The position numbers and the translations under genes were made by a program. From contig JAFMFB010000006.1 of the NCBI GenBank assembly GCA_017856435.1, positions 1 through 64,000 of the forward strand: a DNA stretch of 64,000 nucleotides, given 5' to 3'. The notes beneath the pieces are model-generated. The model did not search any database. It saw only the letters and a list, made by a program, of their open reading frames with translations, and was not told where the DNA came from. This document shows positions 44,163 to 54,011 of the stretch, one piece after another; position 1 is the stretch's first letter, and the number at the start of each line of letters is the position of its first letter. Source of the stretch: Burkholderiaceae bacterium. GTDB lineage: Bacteria; Pseudomonadota; Gammaproteobacteria; Burkholderiales; Burkholderiaceae_C.

Positions 44163-44714
44163 ATGGACACCTTCCACGGCACAACCATTCTCAGCGTGCG
44201 GCGTCGCACGGACAAGGGTGACTGGCAAGTTGCGCTGGGCGGTGATGGACAGGTAACCCTGGGCAATATCGTCGTCAAGGGCTCGGCGCGCAAAGTTCGC
44301 ACCCTTTACCAGGGCCGGGTACTGGCCGGTTTTGCCGGGGCAACGGCCGACGCCTTTACCCTGTTCGAACGTTTTGAGGCCAAGCTGGAAAAGCATCAGG
44401 GAAACCTGCAGAGGGCGGCCATCGAGTTGACCAAAGACTGGCGCACCGATCGGGTGCTCAGACGGCTCGAGGCCATGCTGGCGGTGGCCGACATGAACTG
44501 CTCACTCATCATCACCGGCAATGGTGATGTTCTGGAACCTGAGGATGGCGTGGTTGCGATTGGCTCGGGAGGCGCTTATGCACAGTCCGCTGCCCTGGCC
44601 CTGCTCGAACACACCAGCCTGAGCGCGCCGGAAATTGTCAGTCAGTCATTGGGCATAGCAGCCCGGTTGTGCATCTATACCAACATGAACCATACCATCG
44701 AGGTGCTTGGCTGA
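44163..44714 (+). CDS. hslV: ATP-dependent protease peptidase subunit HslV
   Basis: A 183-residue threonine peptidase that pairs with HslU in the cytoplasm. The first residues MDTFHG are a propeptide, removed so that TTILSVRR starts with the catalytic Thr. [10 protein letters not shown] and [17 protein letters not shown] are family segments. Compared with E. coli HslV there are about four extra residues after SVRR ([14 protein letters not shown]). ATG 44163 was chosen because the upstream open frame to 44139 adds residues not seen in the family. No clear promoter was found in the 209-base gap after dksA. Confidence 0.95.
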   Translation: MDTFHGTTILSVRRRTDKGDWQVALGGDGQVTLGNIVVKGSARKVRTLYQGRVLAGFAGATADAFTLFERFEAKLEKHQGNLQRAAIELTKDWRTDRVLRRLEAMLAVADMNCSLIITGNGDVLEPEDGVVAIGSGGAYAQSAALALLEHTSLSAPEIVSQSLGIAARLCIYTNMNHTIEVLG

Positions 44715-44743
44715 CGGCCTGCGCTCGTTCCCGAATTGTTGCG

Positions 44744-46087
44744 ATGTCATCCATGACCCCCCAGGAAATCGTCTCTGAGCTAGACCGGCATATTGTGGGT
44801 CAGCATGAAGCCAAGCGAGCGGTCGCGATTGCCTTGCGTAACCGTTGGCGCAGGCAGCAGGTTGAGCCCGGCCTGCGTGAGGAGATTACCCCGAAAAATA
44901 TTCTCATGATCGGCCCCACCGGGGTCGGCAAGACCGAGATTGCCCGGCGGCTGGCGCATTTGGCCGATGCGCCCTTCATCAAGGTCGAGGCCACCAAATT
45001 CACAGAAGTCGGTTATGTCGGCAAGGACGTTGATTCGATAGTGCGCGACCTGATGGATGTGGCGGTCAAGCAGACACGTGAACTTGCCATGAAAAAAGTG
45101 CGTATGCGCGCCGAAGATAGTGCCGAGGAGAGGGTGCTTGACGCACTCATTCCTCCTGCCCGATCTGACTTTGGTGCGCAAGAGACGCCAACAGACAACA
45201 AGGACAACTCAACCCGTCAGATCTTTCGCAAAAAACTTCGCCAGGGTGAACTCGATGATCGTGAGATCGAGATTGATCTGGCCGAGGCGCGGCCGCAAAT
45301 CGAGATCATGGGGCCACCGGGCATGGAGGATATGGCCGAGCAGTTGCGAGGCATGTTCGGCCAGCTGGGCGCGGGCAAGCGCAAACTGCGCAAATTGCGC
45401 ATCTCGGAAGCTCTCAAGTTGCTGATTGAGGAAGAGGCCGCCAAACTGGTCAATGAGGATGAAATTCGAGCCCAGGCCCTCGAAAATGCAGAGAACAACG
45501 GCATTGTGTTCATCGACGAGATCGACAAGGTCACTTCTCGCAGCGAGAGCGGTACCAGTTCAGCAGAGGTCTCTCGACAAGGTGTGCAGCGCGACTTGTT
45601 GCCGCTGGTGGAAGGGGCCACCGTGTCCACCAAGTACGGCATGGTCAAGACCGATCACATACTGTTCATTGCTTCGGGCGCCTTTCACCTGAGCAAGCCC
45701 AGTGACCTGATTCCTGAGTTGCAGGGGCGCTTTCCGATTCGCGTTGAGTTGACCTCCTTGTCGGTACAGGACTTTGAGGCCATCCTCACACAGACCCAGG
45801 CCTCCTTGGTGCGTCAGTACCAAGCCTTGTTAGCCACCGAGGGTGTTCATCTGGAATTCACCCCTGCGGGCATTACGCGAATGGCCCGGATCGCCTACGA
45901 GGTGAATGAACGAACAGAGAATATCGGGGCACGCAGGCTGGCCACCGTGATGGAGCGTTTGCTCGATGAAGTCAGTTTTCAGGCCGCCAACTTGCAAGGA
46001 CAAACCGTACGCATCGATACGGAGCTGGTCGATGCGAGGCTGGCTGAACTCAGCCGTGATGAAGACCTGTCGCGCTATATTTTGTAA
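44744..46087 (+). CDS. hslU: ATP-dependent protease ATPase subunit HslU
   Basis: A 447-residue AAA+ unfoldase partner of HslV. Walker A is [13 protein letters not shown], Walker [10 protein letters not shown], with the HslU-specific intermediate domain between about residues 110 and 230 ([21 protein letters not shown]). The pore loop GYVGKDVDS is intact. ATG 44744 gives [23 protein letters not shown] 44753 is an alternative. The frame is open into hslV. hslV and hslU are 29 bases apart. 260 non-coding bases follow. Confidence 0.97.
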   Translation: MSSMTPQEIVSELDRHIVGQHEAKRAVAIALRNRWRRQQVEPGLREEITPKNILMIGPTGVGKTEIARRLAHLADAPFIKVEATKFTEVGYVGKDVDSIVRDLMDVAVKQTRELAMKKVRMRAEDSAEERVLDALIPPARSDFGAQETPTDNKDNSTRQIFRKKLRQGELDDREIEIDLAEARPQIEIMGPPGMEDMAEQLRGMFGQLGAGKRKLRKLRISEALKLLIEEEAAKLVNEDEIRAQALENAENNGIVFIDEIDKVTSRSESGTSSAEVSRQGVQRDLLPLVEGATVSTKYGMVKTDHILFIASGAFHLSKPSDLIPELQGRFPIRVELTSLSVQDFEAILTQTQASLVRQYQALLATEGVHLEFTPAGITRMARIAYEVNERTENIGARRLATVMERLLDEVSFQAANLQGQTVRIDTELVDARLAELSRDEDLSRYIL

Positions 46088-46239
46088 GCCTGAAGCCACA
46101 GCTTAACCGGGCCTCCTCTTAAGAATGGACATTCAGTCTTTTCTCTAAGTGCTTAATTTAGAACGTTTTTTAACAATAAATCTCATTAAAAAAAACCTTC
46201 TAAGTCATTGATTTCATTGGAAAATTTCAACACCCCCCC

Positions 46240-46267
46240 TTGCAGCCTATTGATTTCCTGTTACAGT
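46240..46267 (+). promoter_or_regulatory. Candidate promoter of the dcw cluster
   Basis: -35 TTGCAG (46240-46245), 16-base spacer, extended -10 TGTTACAGT (hexamer 46262-46267). It lies in the 46088-46347 gap, just upstream of the MraZ boxes. Hexamers match only partly. The rest of the gap is AT-rich (46130-46235) with no gene. Confidence 0.4.
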
Positions 46268-46291
46268 GGGAGAAAGTGGAAAAAAGTGGTG
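46267..46291 (+). promoter_or_regulatory. Three MraZ boxes upstream of mraZ
   Basis: TGGGA (46267), TGGAA (46277) and TGGTG (46287) begin exactly 10 bases apart, with AAAG between. TGGG direct repeats at 10-base spacing are the known MraZ binding pattern in E. coli and Mycoplasma. They overlap the end of the candidate -10, which fits autorepression. Confidence 0.75.
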
Positions 46292-46347
46292 GAAATTGAT
46301 TGTCAATTACCGCCGCCTAAATCTTTCTGTCACGGGGAAGGCTGGTT

Positions 46348-46776
46348 GTGTTTCAAGGTGCTTCATCGCTGAATTTGGATATCAAGGGTCGCCTATCGGT
46401 GCCGACTCGGCATCGTGATGTGCTGATTGCAACTGCGGCCGGTGCGCTGACCCTGACCAAGCATCCGCATGGCTGTCTGATGGTCTTTCCCCGGCCCGAA
46501 TGGGAAAAGTTTCGTGAACGGATTGCGGCGCTGCCGATGCAGGCGCAATGGTGGAAGCGAATTTTTCTTGGCAACGCCATGGACGTCGAGATGGACGCCA
46601 GCGGCCGCATGCTGGTCTCGCCCGAATTGCGGCAGGCTGCGGGCATCAGCAAGGAAGCCATCTTGTTGGGCATGGGCAATCACTTTGAGTTGTGGGACAA
46701 GGCGAGCTACGAAGCGCAGGAAGCGCAAGCCATGCAGGATGAGATGCCCGATGTATTCAAGGACTTCTCGTTCTGA
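46348..46776 (+). CDS. mraZ: Transcriptional regulator MraZ
   Basis: A 142-residue AbrB-fold DNA-binding protein, first gene of the dcw cluster. Two SpoVT/AbrB repeats are visible ([22 protein letters not shown] and [20 protein letters not shown]). It starts at GTG 46348, preceded by GGGGAAGG. It most likely represses its own operon at the boxes upstream. Length is normal for the family (~142-150). Confidence 0.95.
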   Translation: MFQGASSLNLDIKGRLSVPTRHRDVLIATAAGALTLTKHPHGCLMVFPRPEWEKFRERIAALPMQAQWWKRIFLGNAMDVEMDASGRMLVSPELRQAAGISKEAILLGMGNHFELWDKASYEAQEAQAMQDEMPDVFKDFSF

Positions 46777-46785
46777 AGGATAACG

Positions 46786-47724
46786 GTGGAACCAGCCTCA
46801 TGGACACACACCACCGTCTTGTTGAACGAAGCAGTCGATGCCCTCCTTGCCATGGAGGGCGGCAGCGACAGCCACACCAGGGACGGTACTTTCGTGGACG
46901 CCACCTTCGGTCGCGGGGGGCACTCGCGCTTGATTCTGTCGCGGCTTTCGCAGCGCGGTCGCCTGATTGCCTTCGACAAGGACGCCGAGGCTGTCGCAGT
47001 GGCTGCCAGTATCGGCGACCCGCGCTTTTCCATTCGGCACCAGGGTTTTGCGTCGCTGGGGGAGTTGCCTTCGGGGGGCATCGCCGGCGTGCTGATGGAC
47101 CTAGGGGTGAGTTCGCCGCAGATCGACAACCCGGCGCGCGGTTTCAGCTTTCGCTTCGAGGGCCCGCTGGACATGCGCATGGATACCACACGCGGCCAGA
47201 GTGCAGCGCAGTGGCTGGCAACGGCCGAAGCCCGGCAGATTGCGGAGGTCATTCGTGAGTATGGCGAGGAGCGGTTTGCTGGCCAAATTGCAAAGGCGAT
47301 TGTTGCTCGCCGCCAGGCTTCAGGCCCAGTGGCCACGACTACCGAGTTGGCCGAGCTCGTGGCTGGCGCGGTCAAAACCCGCGAGCCAGGGCAGAACCCA
47401 GCAACACGCACATTTCAGGCACTTCGGATTTACGTCAACGCCGAGCTTGAAGAACTGCAGCAGGCCTTGGAGGCATGTTTGAATGTCTTGCAACCAGGGG
47501 GCCGGCTGGTGGTAATCAGTTTTCATTCATTGGAAGACCGGATCGTCAAGCAGTTCATCGCGAAGCATTCTCGCGAAGTCTACGATCGACGTGTGCCGTT
47601 TGCCCCGCCGCAAGCTGTGAAGTTGCGAGCGCTCGGGCGCCTCAAGCCGGGTGACGCAGAAGTGGCTGCCAACCCGCGCGCGCGCAGTGCCGTCATGCGG
47701 GTGGCCGAAAGGACGGCAGCATGA
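46786..47724 (+). CDS. rsmH: 16S rRNA (cytosine-1402-N4)-methyltransferase
   Basis: A 312-residue SAM-dependent methyltransferase. [17 protein letters not shown] is the SAM loop. [31 protein letters not shown] and [14 protein letters not shown] are family signatures. GTG 46786 is preceded by GAAGGA. Its stop codon overlaps the start of a 16-codon mini-ORF (ATGA at 47721), itself coupled to ftsL. Confidence 0.96.
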   Translation: MEPASWTHTTVLLNEAVDALLAMEGGSDSHTRDGTFVDATFGRGGHSRLILSRLSQRGRLIAFDKDAEAVAVAASIGDPRFSIRHQGFASLGELPSGGIAGVLMDLGVSSPQIDNPARGFSFRFEGPLDMRMDTTRGQSAAQWLATAEARQIAEVIREYGEERFAGQIAKAIVARRQASGPVATTTELAELVAGAVKTREPGQNPATRTFQALRIYVNAELEELQQALEACLNVLQPGGRLVVISFHSLEDRIVKQFIAKHSREVYDRRVPFAPPQAVKLRALGRLKPGDAEVAANPRARSAVMRVAERTAA

Positions 47725-47771
47725 GCACTTTCTGGGATGAAAAGCTTGGCAGCGGAGGGTGTGCGCCGTGA
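47721..47771 (+). CDS. 16-codon mini-ORF linking rsmH and ftsL
   Basis: ATG 47721 overlaps the rsmH stop (ATGA), and the frame reads [16 protein letters not shown] and stops at TGA 47769-47771, which overlaps the ftsL start (GTGA). Its last codons also cover the GGAGGG ribosome-binding site of ftsL. A coupling leader is the simplest use; the peptide itself is not recognised. Confidence 0.5.
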   Translation: MSTFWDEKLGSGGCAP

Positions 47772-48049
47772 CGCGACTTAACCTGCTGCTGTTGCTCGCA
47801 GTCATGTCAAGTGCCTTGTATCTGGTGAACGTCCAGTACGAATCGCGTCGCCTGTTTGCCGAAATTGACCGTGCGCTGAGTGAGGAGCGCCGGCTGGAGG
47901 CAGAGCATGAGCGCCTGCTGGCTGAACGGCGTGCCCAGGCAGCGCCCCTCCGGGTGGAAAAGCTGGCCAAGGATCGGTTGCAGATGCGACCGGCGTCGCC
48001 AGCCATCTCGATCTACGTGACCCGGCCGCAGGGTGAAGGCAGCCCATGA
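47768..48049 (+). CDS. ftsL: Cell division protein FtsL
   Basis: A ~93-residue bitopic protein of the FtsQLB complex. A short cytoplasmic N-terminus MTRLN precedes one transmembrane helix (LLLLLAVMSSALYLVNVQYES). A periplasmic coiled coil (LFAEIDRALSEERRLEAEHERLLAERRAQ) follows. GTG 47768 is preferred because GGAGGG (47754-47759) sits eight bases upstream; the GTG at 47759 overlaps that SD. The end overlaps ftsI (ATGA). Confidence 0.93.
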   Translation: MTRLNLLLLLAVMSSALYLVNVQYESRRLFAEIDRALSEERRLEAEHERLLAERRAQAAPLRVEKLAKDRLQMRPASPAISIYVTRPQGEGSP

Positions 48050-49779
48050 GTCGCAGCATCCTTTACACCTCCAGCCCGCTGCTTGCCAGTCGCACCCCAG
48101 TGTGGCGCAGCAAATTCATCGTAGCAGTGCTGGCCTTGACCTTTCTTGGGCTGGGTGTGCGTGCGGCCTACATTCAGGTGGTATCGAATGACTTTTTCCA
48201 ATACCAGGGGCAGGTCCGTTTTGCCCGAACCCTGGAAATACCTGCCAGCCGTGGCCGAGTCCTGGACCGCAATGGGCTGATTCTCGCTTCCAGCGTGCTG
48301 GCCTCCAGCGTATGGGCCATTCCGGAGGATGTGGAACGTGATGAAGAGCGATTGCGCCAGTTGGCCCGCCTGTTGGATATGTCCCTGGCAGAGTTGAATA
48401 AAAAACTGGAGGATGAGGACAAGACCTTTGTCTGGATCAAGCGTCAGGTGGATGAGCCGGTGGCCAAGCAGATCGACGCGCTCAAGATCAAAGGGATCTA
48501 CCAGCGCAAAGAGTACAAACGCCAGTACCCCGAAGGTGAGGCCGCTGCCCATGTCGTGGGCTTCACCAATGTGGAGGACAAGGGTCAGGAAGGTGTGGAG
48601 CTGGCTTTTGAGAAAACCCTGGCTGGCAAATCGGGCTCGCGCCGTGTGATCAAGGACAGGCTGGGCAGTGTGGTGGAGGCGGTGGGCGAGACCGTACCGC
48701 CCGTGGATGGCCTGGACCTGCAGCTCTCGATAGACAGCAAAGTCCAGTTTTTTGCCTACCAGAAGTTGCGTGAATCCGTACGCGAAAACAAGGCGGCTTC
48801 GGGCAGTATTGTGGTGCTGGATGCCCAAAGCGGCGAGGTGTTGGCCCTGGCCAACTACCCGAGCTATGTGCCAGGCAAACGGCAGAATCTCAGTGGCGCC
48901 CAGTTACGCAATCGGGCCCTCACCGATACCTTCGAGCCTGGTTCAACCACCAAACCCTTTATTGCCGCCCTGGCGCTGGAAAAGGGCCTGGTTCGACCCG
49001 AGACACAGATACAGACCGCACCGGGCCGTCTCACCATCGGCGGGGCGACCATCAGCGACGCGCATCCGCACGGGGTGCTGACGGTCAATGAAATCATTCA
49101 GAAGTCCAGCAATGTCGGCACCGTCAAGATGGCGATGCAGATGCCAGCCCGCGAAATGTGGGAGATGTATAGCCTGGTCGGTTTTGGGCAAAAGCCGCAA
49201 TTGCCTTTTCCGGGTGTTGTGAGCGGCCGACTCCGGGCCCACAAGACCTGGCGCCCAATCGAGCAGGCGACCATGAGCTATGGCTATGGACTGTCGGTCA
49301 GCCTGTTTCAGCTGGCCCATGCCTACAGCGTGTTTGCCCGCGATGGTCAGCTGGTTCCGGTGACGCTGCTGAAAACTTCGGGGGCGGCCGGGGGTGTGCG
49401 TGTGATGCAGGCACGCCATGCCGAGTCAGTGCGTCACATGTTGCAACTGGTGACCAGCCCTGGCGGCACCGCCATCAAGGCCCAGACCATGGGTTATTCG
49501 GTGGGCGGCAAAACAGGCACGGCGCACAAGGTGGAAGGCAGGGGCTATGCCAGCCACAAATACCGTGGCTTCTTTGTCGGCTTGGCACCTGTCGAGCAGC
49601 CCCGCATCGTGGTGGCAGTCATGATTGATGAGCCAACGGCCGGTAGATACTATGGCGGCGACGTGGCGGCCCCGGTGTTCAGCGAAACCGTCCAGCAGAC
49701 CTTGCGTTTGCTCGGCATCCAGCCGGATGTGCCCGTCAAGCCGGGCATCATTGCCAACGCGGTGGGAGAAAGCTTCTGA
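48046..49779 (+). CDS. ftsI: Septal peptidoglycan transpeptidase FtsI (PBP3)
   Basis: A 577-residue class B penicillin-binding protein. One transmembrane helix (about 23-44), the dimerisation domain with RGRVLDRNG, and a transpeptidase domain with active-site S300 in STTK (300-303), SSN (354-356) and KTG (489-491). It cross-links septal peptidoglycan with FtsW. Start overlaps ftsL (ATGA); stop overlaps murE by one base (TGATG). Confidence 0.97.
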   Translation: MSRSILYTSSPLLASRTPVWRSKFIVAVLALTFLGLGVRAAYIQVVSNDFFQYQGQVRFARTLEIPASRGRVLDRNGLILASSVLASSVWAIPEDVERDEERLRQLARLLDMSLAELNKKLEDEDKTFVWIKRQVDEPVAKQIDALKIKGIYQRKEYKRQYPEGEAAAHVVGFTNVEDKGQEGVELAFEKTLAGKSGSRRVIKDRLGSVVEAVGETVPPVDGLDLQLSIDSKVQFFAYQKLRESVRENKAASGSIVVLDAQSGEVLALANYPSYVPGKRQNLSGAQLRNRALTDTFEPGSTTKPFIAALALEKGLVRPETQIQTAPGRLTIGGATISDAHPHGVLTVNEIIQKSSNVGTVKMAMQMPAREMWEMYSLVGFGQKPQLPFPGVVSGRLRAHKTWRPIEQATMSYGYGLSVSLFQLAHAYSVFARDGQLVPVTLLKTSGAAGGVRVMQARHAESVRHMLQLVTSPGGTAIKAQTMGYSVGGKTGTAHKVEGRGYASHKYRGFFVGLAPVEQPRIVVAVMIDEPTAGRYYGGDVAAPVFSETVQQTLRLLGIQPDVPVKPGIIANAVGESF

Positions 49780-51320
49780 TGCAGCGGCTCGATACCCCTG
49801 CGCAGGCTGCCAGCTGGCTGCGCGCCCGAACTGGCGGCAACCTGAGCGCTGACAGTCGGCAGCTCGGCGCAGGGGACGGATTTATTGCTTGGCCAGGTGC
49901 CAAAGTGGACGCACGGCGCTTTGTCAAGGCGGCCCTGGCCCAGGGTGCGGGAGCATGCCTGGTGGAGAACGAGGGCTTGGCAGCCTTCGATCTTGACGAT
50001 GCTCGGGTGGCCGCCTATGCCGGACTCAAGCAGGATTGCGGGCCAATCGCAGCGGCCTATTACGAGATCCCATCCGATCAGTTGGACGTGCTGGCCGTCA
50101 CTGGAACCAACGGCAAGACCAGTACCACCTGGTGGCTGGCCCAGGCCCTTTCCGGCTTGTCCCAGCCCATCCCCTGCGGCCTGATCGGTACCCTGGGCGT
50201 TGGCCAGATTGGGGCCTCAGGGCAGCTGGGGGCGGGCTTGGCGGACACCGGGTTGACGACACCGGATCCGGTTTTACTGCAGGCGACGCTACACCGGTTT
50301 GTCGCGCAGGGACTGTCAGCGTGTGCCATGGAAGCGTCGTCGATTGGCCTGGCTGAGCATCGACTGGATGGCACTCGGATTCGTACCGCGGTCTTGACCA
50401 ATTTCACCCAGGATCATCTGGATTACCACGTGAGCATGCAGGCCTACTGGCAAGCCAAGCAGGCCCTGTTTGACTGGCCCGGCCTGCGCGCCGTCGTGCT
50501 CAATATTGATGACGAGAAGGGCGCTGAGCTCGCGCAACAGCTGCGCCAGCGTCCTCTGGACCTCTGGACAGTCTCGTGCAAGGGCAAAGCCCGGCTGCAG
50601 GCAAAAAACATCCATCTTGGCGCCCGGGGCTTGAGCTTTTCAGTCTGTGAGGCTGATGAATGCCACCCGCTGTCCTTGAGGCTGGCGGGTGAGTACAACA
50701 TCACCAACCTGCTGGAGGTGATTGCCAGCATGCGTACCCTGGGCGTATCCCTTGCCGATGCCGTTCAGAGTTGTCACCACCTGGGGCCGGTGCCGGGCCG
50801 TATGGAGCTGGTTGAGGCGGATGCATCGACTCACAATCATTTGACCTTGCCCATGGTGGTGATCGACTATGCCCACACCCCTGACGCGCTGGCGCAGGTA
50901 TTGCAGGCCTTGCTGCCGCAGGCTTCTGAGCGGGGAGGGCAACTGTGGTGTGTATTTGGTTGCGGCGGTGATCGCGATGCCAGCAAGCGTCCGCTGATGG
51001 GGGCAATTGCGGCACGTTATGCCCATCGGGTGGTTCTCACCAGTGACAATCCCCGCAGCGAAAAACCCGAGGTCATCATCAGTCAGATCCTGTTGGGACT
51101 GGAGGGCTGCAGTCAGGTGGAGGTTGAGCCGGATCGGGCGCAGGCCATTGCGCAGACGCTGGCGCAAGCCGATGCCAACGATCTGGTCCTGGTGGCCGGA
51201 AAGGGGCATGAAGCCTACCAGGAGGTGGCGGGCCAGCGGCTGCCTTTTTCTGATCACCTCGAGGCTCGCAAGGCGCTGCTGGCATGGCCCTCGAACCATC
51301 AGGCTGGAGGTCGTGGATGA
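49779..51320 (+). CDS. murE: UDP-MurNAc-tripeptide synthetase MurE
   Basis: A 513-residue cytoplasmic Mur ligase adding meso-diaminopimelate to UDP-MurNAc-L-Ala-D-Glu. ATP loop GTNGKTSTT at 109-117. The diaminopimelate-specific DNPR motif is in LTSDNPRSEKPEVI. The conserved MEASSIGLAEHRLDG and VIDYAHTPDALAQVL are Mur signatures. It starts one base into the ftsI stop and its end overlaps murF. Confidence 0.97.
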   Translation: MQRLDTPAQAASWLRARTGGNLSADSRQLGAGDGFIAWPGAKVDARRFVKAALAQGAGACLVENEGLAAFDLDDARVAAYAGLKQDCGPIAAAYYEIPSDQLDVLAVTGTNGKTSTTWWLAQALSGLSQPIPCGLIGTLGVGQIGASGQLGAGLADTGLTTPDPVLLQATLHRFVAQGLSACAMEASSIGLAEHRLDGTRIRTAVLTNFTQDHLDYHVSMQAYWQAKQALFDWPGLRAVVLNIDDEKGAELAQQLRQRPLDLWTVSCKGKARLQAKNIHLGARGLSFSVCEADECHPLSLRLAGEYNITNLLEVIASMRTLGVSLADAVQSCHHLGPVPGRMELVEADASTHNHLTLPMVVIDYAHTPDALAQVLQALLPQASERGGQLWCVFGCGGDRDASKRPLMGAIAARYAHRVVLTSDNPRSEKPEVIISQILLGLEGCSQVEVEPDRAQAIAQTLAQADANDLVLVAGKGHEAYQEVAGQRLPFSDHLEARKALLAWPSNHQAGGRG

Positions 51321-52843
51321 ATCAGACCCGCTCCGCCATGAACCGCCAGATGCTCAATCAGGATGGTGCGGTGTCGCCGGGCGCTGCGTCGATCGGAGGG
51401 GAGTCCCAAGCCCTGTTTACCTTACAGCAGGCACAAGACTGGCTGACGGGGGCACACCTGCTGGGTCAGGAAAACACCGCCGTCAGGCGTGTGCACACTG
51501 ATACGCGATCATTGCAGGAGGGGGACCTTTTCGTGGCCCTCAAAGGTGAGCGCTTTGATGGCAACCAGTTTCTGTCACAGGCGCGCGCTGACGGCGCTGC
51601 TGCCGCCATCTGCAGTGACGAGGCTGCCCTGCGCGAATCGGGACTGCCGGGTCTGGTGGTGAGCGATACACGGCAGTCGTTGGGGGAACTGGCGGCAGCC
51701 TGGCGCTCACAATTCAAGCTGCCCCTGGTGGCTGTCACCGGCAGCAACGGCAAGACCACTGTCACCCAGATGATTGCAGCGATCATGCGCTGCTGGAAGC
51801 CCCAGGCTGTGCTGGCCACCGAGGGTAATTTGAACAATGAAATAGGCCTGCCCTTGACATTGTTAGGGCTACGGGCCATTCACCAAATCGCGGTGGTCGA
51901 GCTCGGTATGAATCACCCCGGCGAGATCTCCTGGCTGGCTGGCGTTGCCCAGCCAACGGTGGCCCTGGTCAACAACGCCCAGCGTGAACACCAGGAATTC
52001 ATGACCAGCATTCAGGCGGTGGCGCAAGAAAATGGCGCAGTGATCAAGGCGCTTGGACCGAGCGGCACGGCGGTGTTCCCTGCCGATGATGCCTTCACAG
52101 ATTTGTGGTCGGACCTGGCAGGCGAGCGGCCGCGCCTGACCTTTGGGATGGCGACTCATACACCAGGGCTGGAACCAGCCCATCGGGCTGAGGCCAACAT
52201 CATCGGTGTGGGGTTCACCTGGAGCGGTGACGGTTGGCAGGTCAACGCCATCACACCGGGCGGGCCACTTGAATTTACCTTACAGGTGGCGGGCATTCAC
52301 AATGTCCGCAACGCCCTGGCGGCGGCGGCCTGTGCCATCGCCGCTGGGGTACCACTAGCGGCCATTCGGCAGGGGCTGGGGTCTTTTGAGCCGGTCAAGG
52401 GTCGCTCACGGGCTCAGAGACTGCGTGTGTCCGGTCATGCGGTGACGCTGGTGGATGACAGCTACAACGCCAACCCGGACTCGGTGCGCGCGGCCATCGA
52501 TGTGTTGGCCGGCTTGCCAGGCCCACGCCTGCTGGTGTTGGGCGACATGGGCGAGGTGGGTAGCCAGGGCCCCCTGTTTCATGCCGAGGTCGGGGAGTAT
52601 GCCCGTCAGCGTGGCATTGAGCAATTGTTCGCCATGGGGCAACAAACACAGGCCAGCCTCAAGGCGTATGGTGCCGGCAGTCATTTTGCCGATATCGACA
52701 CGCTCAATGCGGCCGTGCTGGAGATGTTGCCCGGGCTGGGCAGCGTGCTGGTCAAGGGATCGCGTTTCATGAAAATGGAACGGGTGGTGCAGGCCTTATC
52801 CAAACAGGCCGAGTTCAACCGGGGAGAAGCCCATGCTGCTTAG
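51317..52843 (+). CDS. murF: UDP-MurNAc-tripeptide-D-Ala-D-Ala ligase MurF
   Basis: A 508-residue Mur ligase that adds D-Ala-D-Ala. ATG 51317 overlaps the murE stop and has GGAGG six bases upstream; the frame extends back to 51284. The ATP loop is [39 protein letters not shown] and [16 protein letters not shown] are MurF signatures. About 45 extra N-terminal residues precede the family start. Overlaps mraY by 11 bases. Confidence 0.96.
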   Translation: MNQTRSAMNRQMLNQDGAVSPGAASIGGESQALFTLQQAQDWLTGAHLLGQENTAVRRVHTDTRSLQEGDLFVALKGERFDGNQFLSQARADGAAAAICSDEAALRESGLPGLVVSDTRQSLGELAAAWRSQFKLPLVAVTGSNGKTTVTQMIAAIMRCWKPQAVLATEGNLNNEIGLPLTLLGLRAIHQIAVVELGMNHPGEISWLAGVAQPTVALVNNAQREHQEFMTSIQAVAQENGAVIKALGPSGTAVFPADDAFTDLWSDLAGERPRLTFGMATHTPGLEPAHRAEANIIGVGFTWSGDGWQVNAITPGGPLEFTLQVAGIHNVRNALAAAACAIAAGVPLAAIRQGLGSFEPVKGRSRAQRLRVSGHAVTLVDDSYNANPDSVRAAIDVLAGLPGPRLLVLGDMGEVGSQGPLFHAEVGEYARQRGIEQLFAMGQQTQASLKAYGAGSHFADIDTLNAAVLEMLPGLGSVLVKGSRFMKMERVVQALSKQAEFNRGEAHAA

Positions 52844-54011
52844 CCTGGCGCAGTGGTTGCAGTCCATGTCACCCGAGTTCGGATTTTTTCGGGTCTTCCA
52901 GTACATCACCTTTCGGGCCGTGATGGCGGCCTTGACAGCTTTACTGATAGGCCTGTTTGCCGGCCCGTTCGTGATTCGCAAGTTGACCGAACTGAAGATT
53001 GGCCAGCCCGTGCGAGGCTATGGTGTGGATACACACCTGGTTAAGCGTGGCACGCCCACCATGGGAGGGGTACTGATCCTGCTGTCGATCGCGATTTCCA
53101 CGCTGCTGTGGTTTGACCTGTCCAATCGATTCGTCTGGATTGTCCTGCTGGTGACCGTGGGTTTTGGCGCAATAGGCTGGGTCGATGACTGGCGCAAGGT
53201 GGTCAACAAAGATCCCGAGGGCATGCGATCGCGGGAGAAATATTTCTGGCAGTCCTTGATCGGCCTGCTGGCTGCGCTGTATCTGGTGTTTAGCATTTCA
53301 GAAAGCAACAACCTGCGTGTGCTTGAACTGTTCTTCCAGTGGGTCAGATCGGGCTTTGACATCAACCTGCCACCCAAGGCGGGGTTGCTGCTGCCATTTT
53401 TCAAGGAGGTGAGCTACCCCCTGGGTGTGTTTGGTTTTGTGATCCTGACCTACCTGGTGATCGTGGGTTCAAGCAACGCGGTCAACCTGACTGACGGCCT
53501 GGATGGCCTGGCCATCATGCCGGTCGTGATGGTGGGGTCGGCCTTGGGGGTGTTTGCCTATGTCACCGGCAGTTCGGTCTACTCCAAGTACCTGTTTTTT
53601 CCGCATATTCCGGGCTCAGGTGAGTTGCTGATATTCACCGCAGCGATGGCAGGAGCTGGACTGGCCTTTCTCTGGTTCAACGCCCATCCAGCCCAAGTTT
53701 TCATGGGTGATGTGGGGGCACTCGCGCTGGGCGCAGCCCTTGGGACGATTGCCGTCATCGTGCGGCAGGAAATCGTGCTGGCCATCATGGGGGGCATCTT
53801 TGTAGTGGAGGCGCTGTCGGTGATGTTGCAAGTGATGTATTTCAAATTCACCCGGCGTCGCTTCGGCGAGGGCCGGCGACTGTTCAGGATGGCGCCACTG
53901 CATCACCACTTTGAAAAAGGCGGCTGGAAGGAAACGCAGGTGGTGATCCGGTTCTGGATCATCACCATGCTGTTGTGTCTGGTCGGACTATCTACCCTGA
54001 AGCTGAGATGA
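52833..54011 (+). CDS. mraY: Phospho-MurNAc-pentapeptide transferase MraY
   Basis: A 392-residue inner-membrane enzyme that makes lipid I from UDP-MurNAc-pentapeptide and undecaprenyl phosphate. About ten hydrophobic helices; conserved cytoplasmic loops include [20 protein letters not shown] (catalytic Asp pair region), [10 protein letters not shown] and [19 protein letters not shown]. Slightly longer than E. coli MraY (360) owing to a loop near [14 protein letters not shown]. The stop overlaps murD (ATGA). Confidence 0.97.
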   Translation: MLLSLAQWLQSMSPEFGFFRVFQYITFRAVMAALTALLIGLFAGPFVIRKLTELKIGQPVRGYGVDTHLVKRGTPTMGGVLILLSIAISTLLWFDLSNRFVWIVLLVTVGFGAIGWVDDWRKVVNKDPEGMRSREKYFWQSLIGLLAALYLVFSISESNNLRVLELFFQWVRSGFDINLPPKAGLLLPFFKEVSYPLGVFGFVILTYLVIVGSSNAVNLTDGLDGLAIMPVVMVGSALGVFAYVTGSSVYSKYLFFPHIPGSGELLIFTAAMAGAGLAFLWFNAHPAQVFMGDVGALALGAALGTIAVIVRQEIVLAIMGGIFVVEALSVMLQVMYFKFTRRRFGEGRRLFRMAPLHHHFEKGGWKETQVVIRFWIITMLLCLVGLSTLKLR

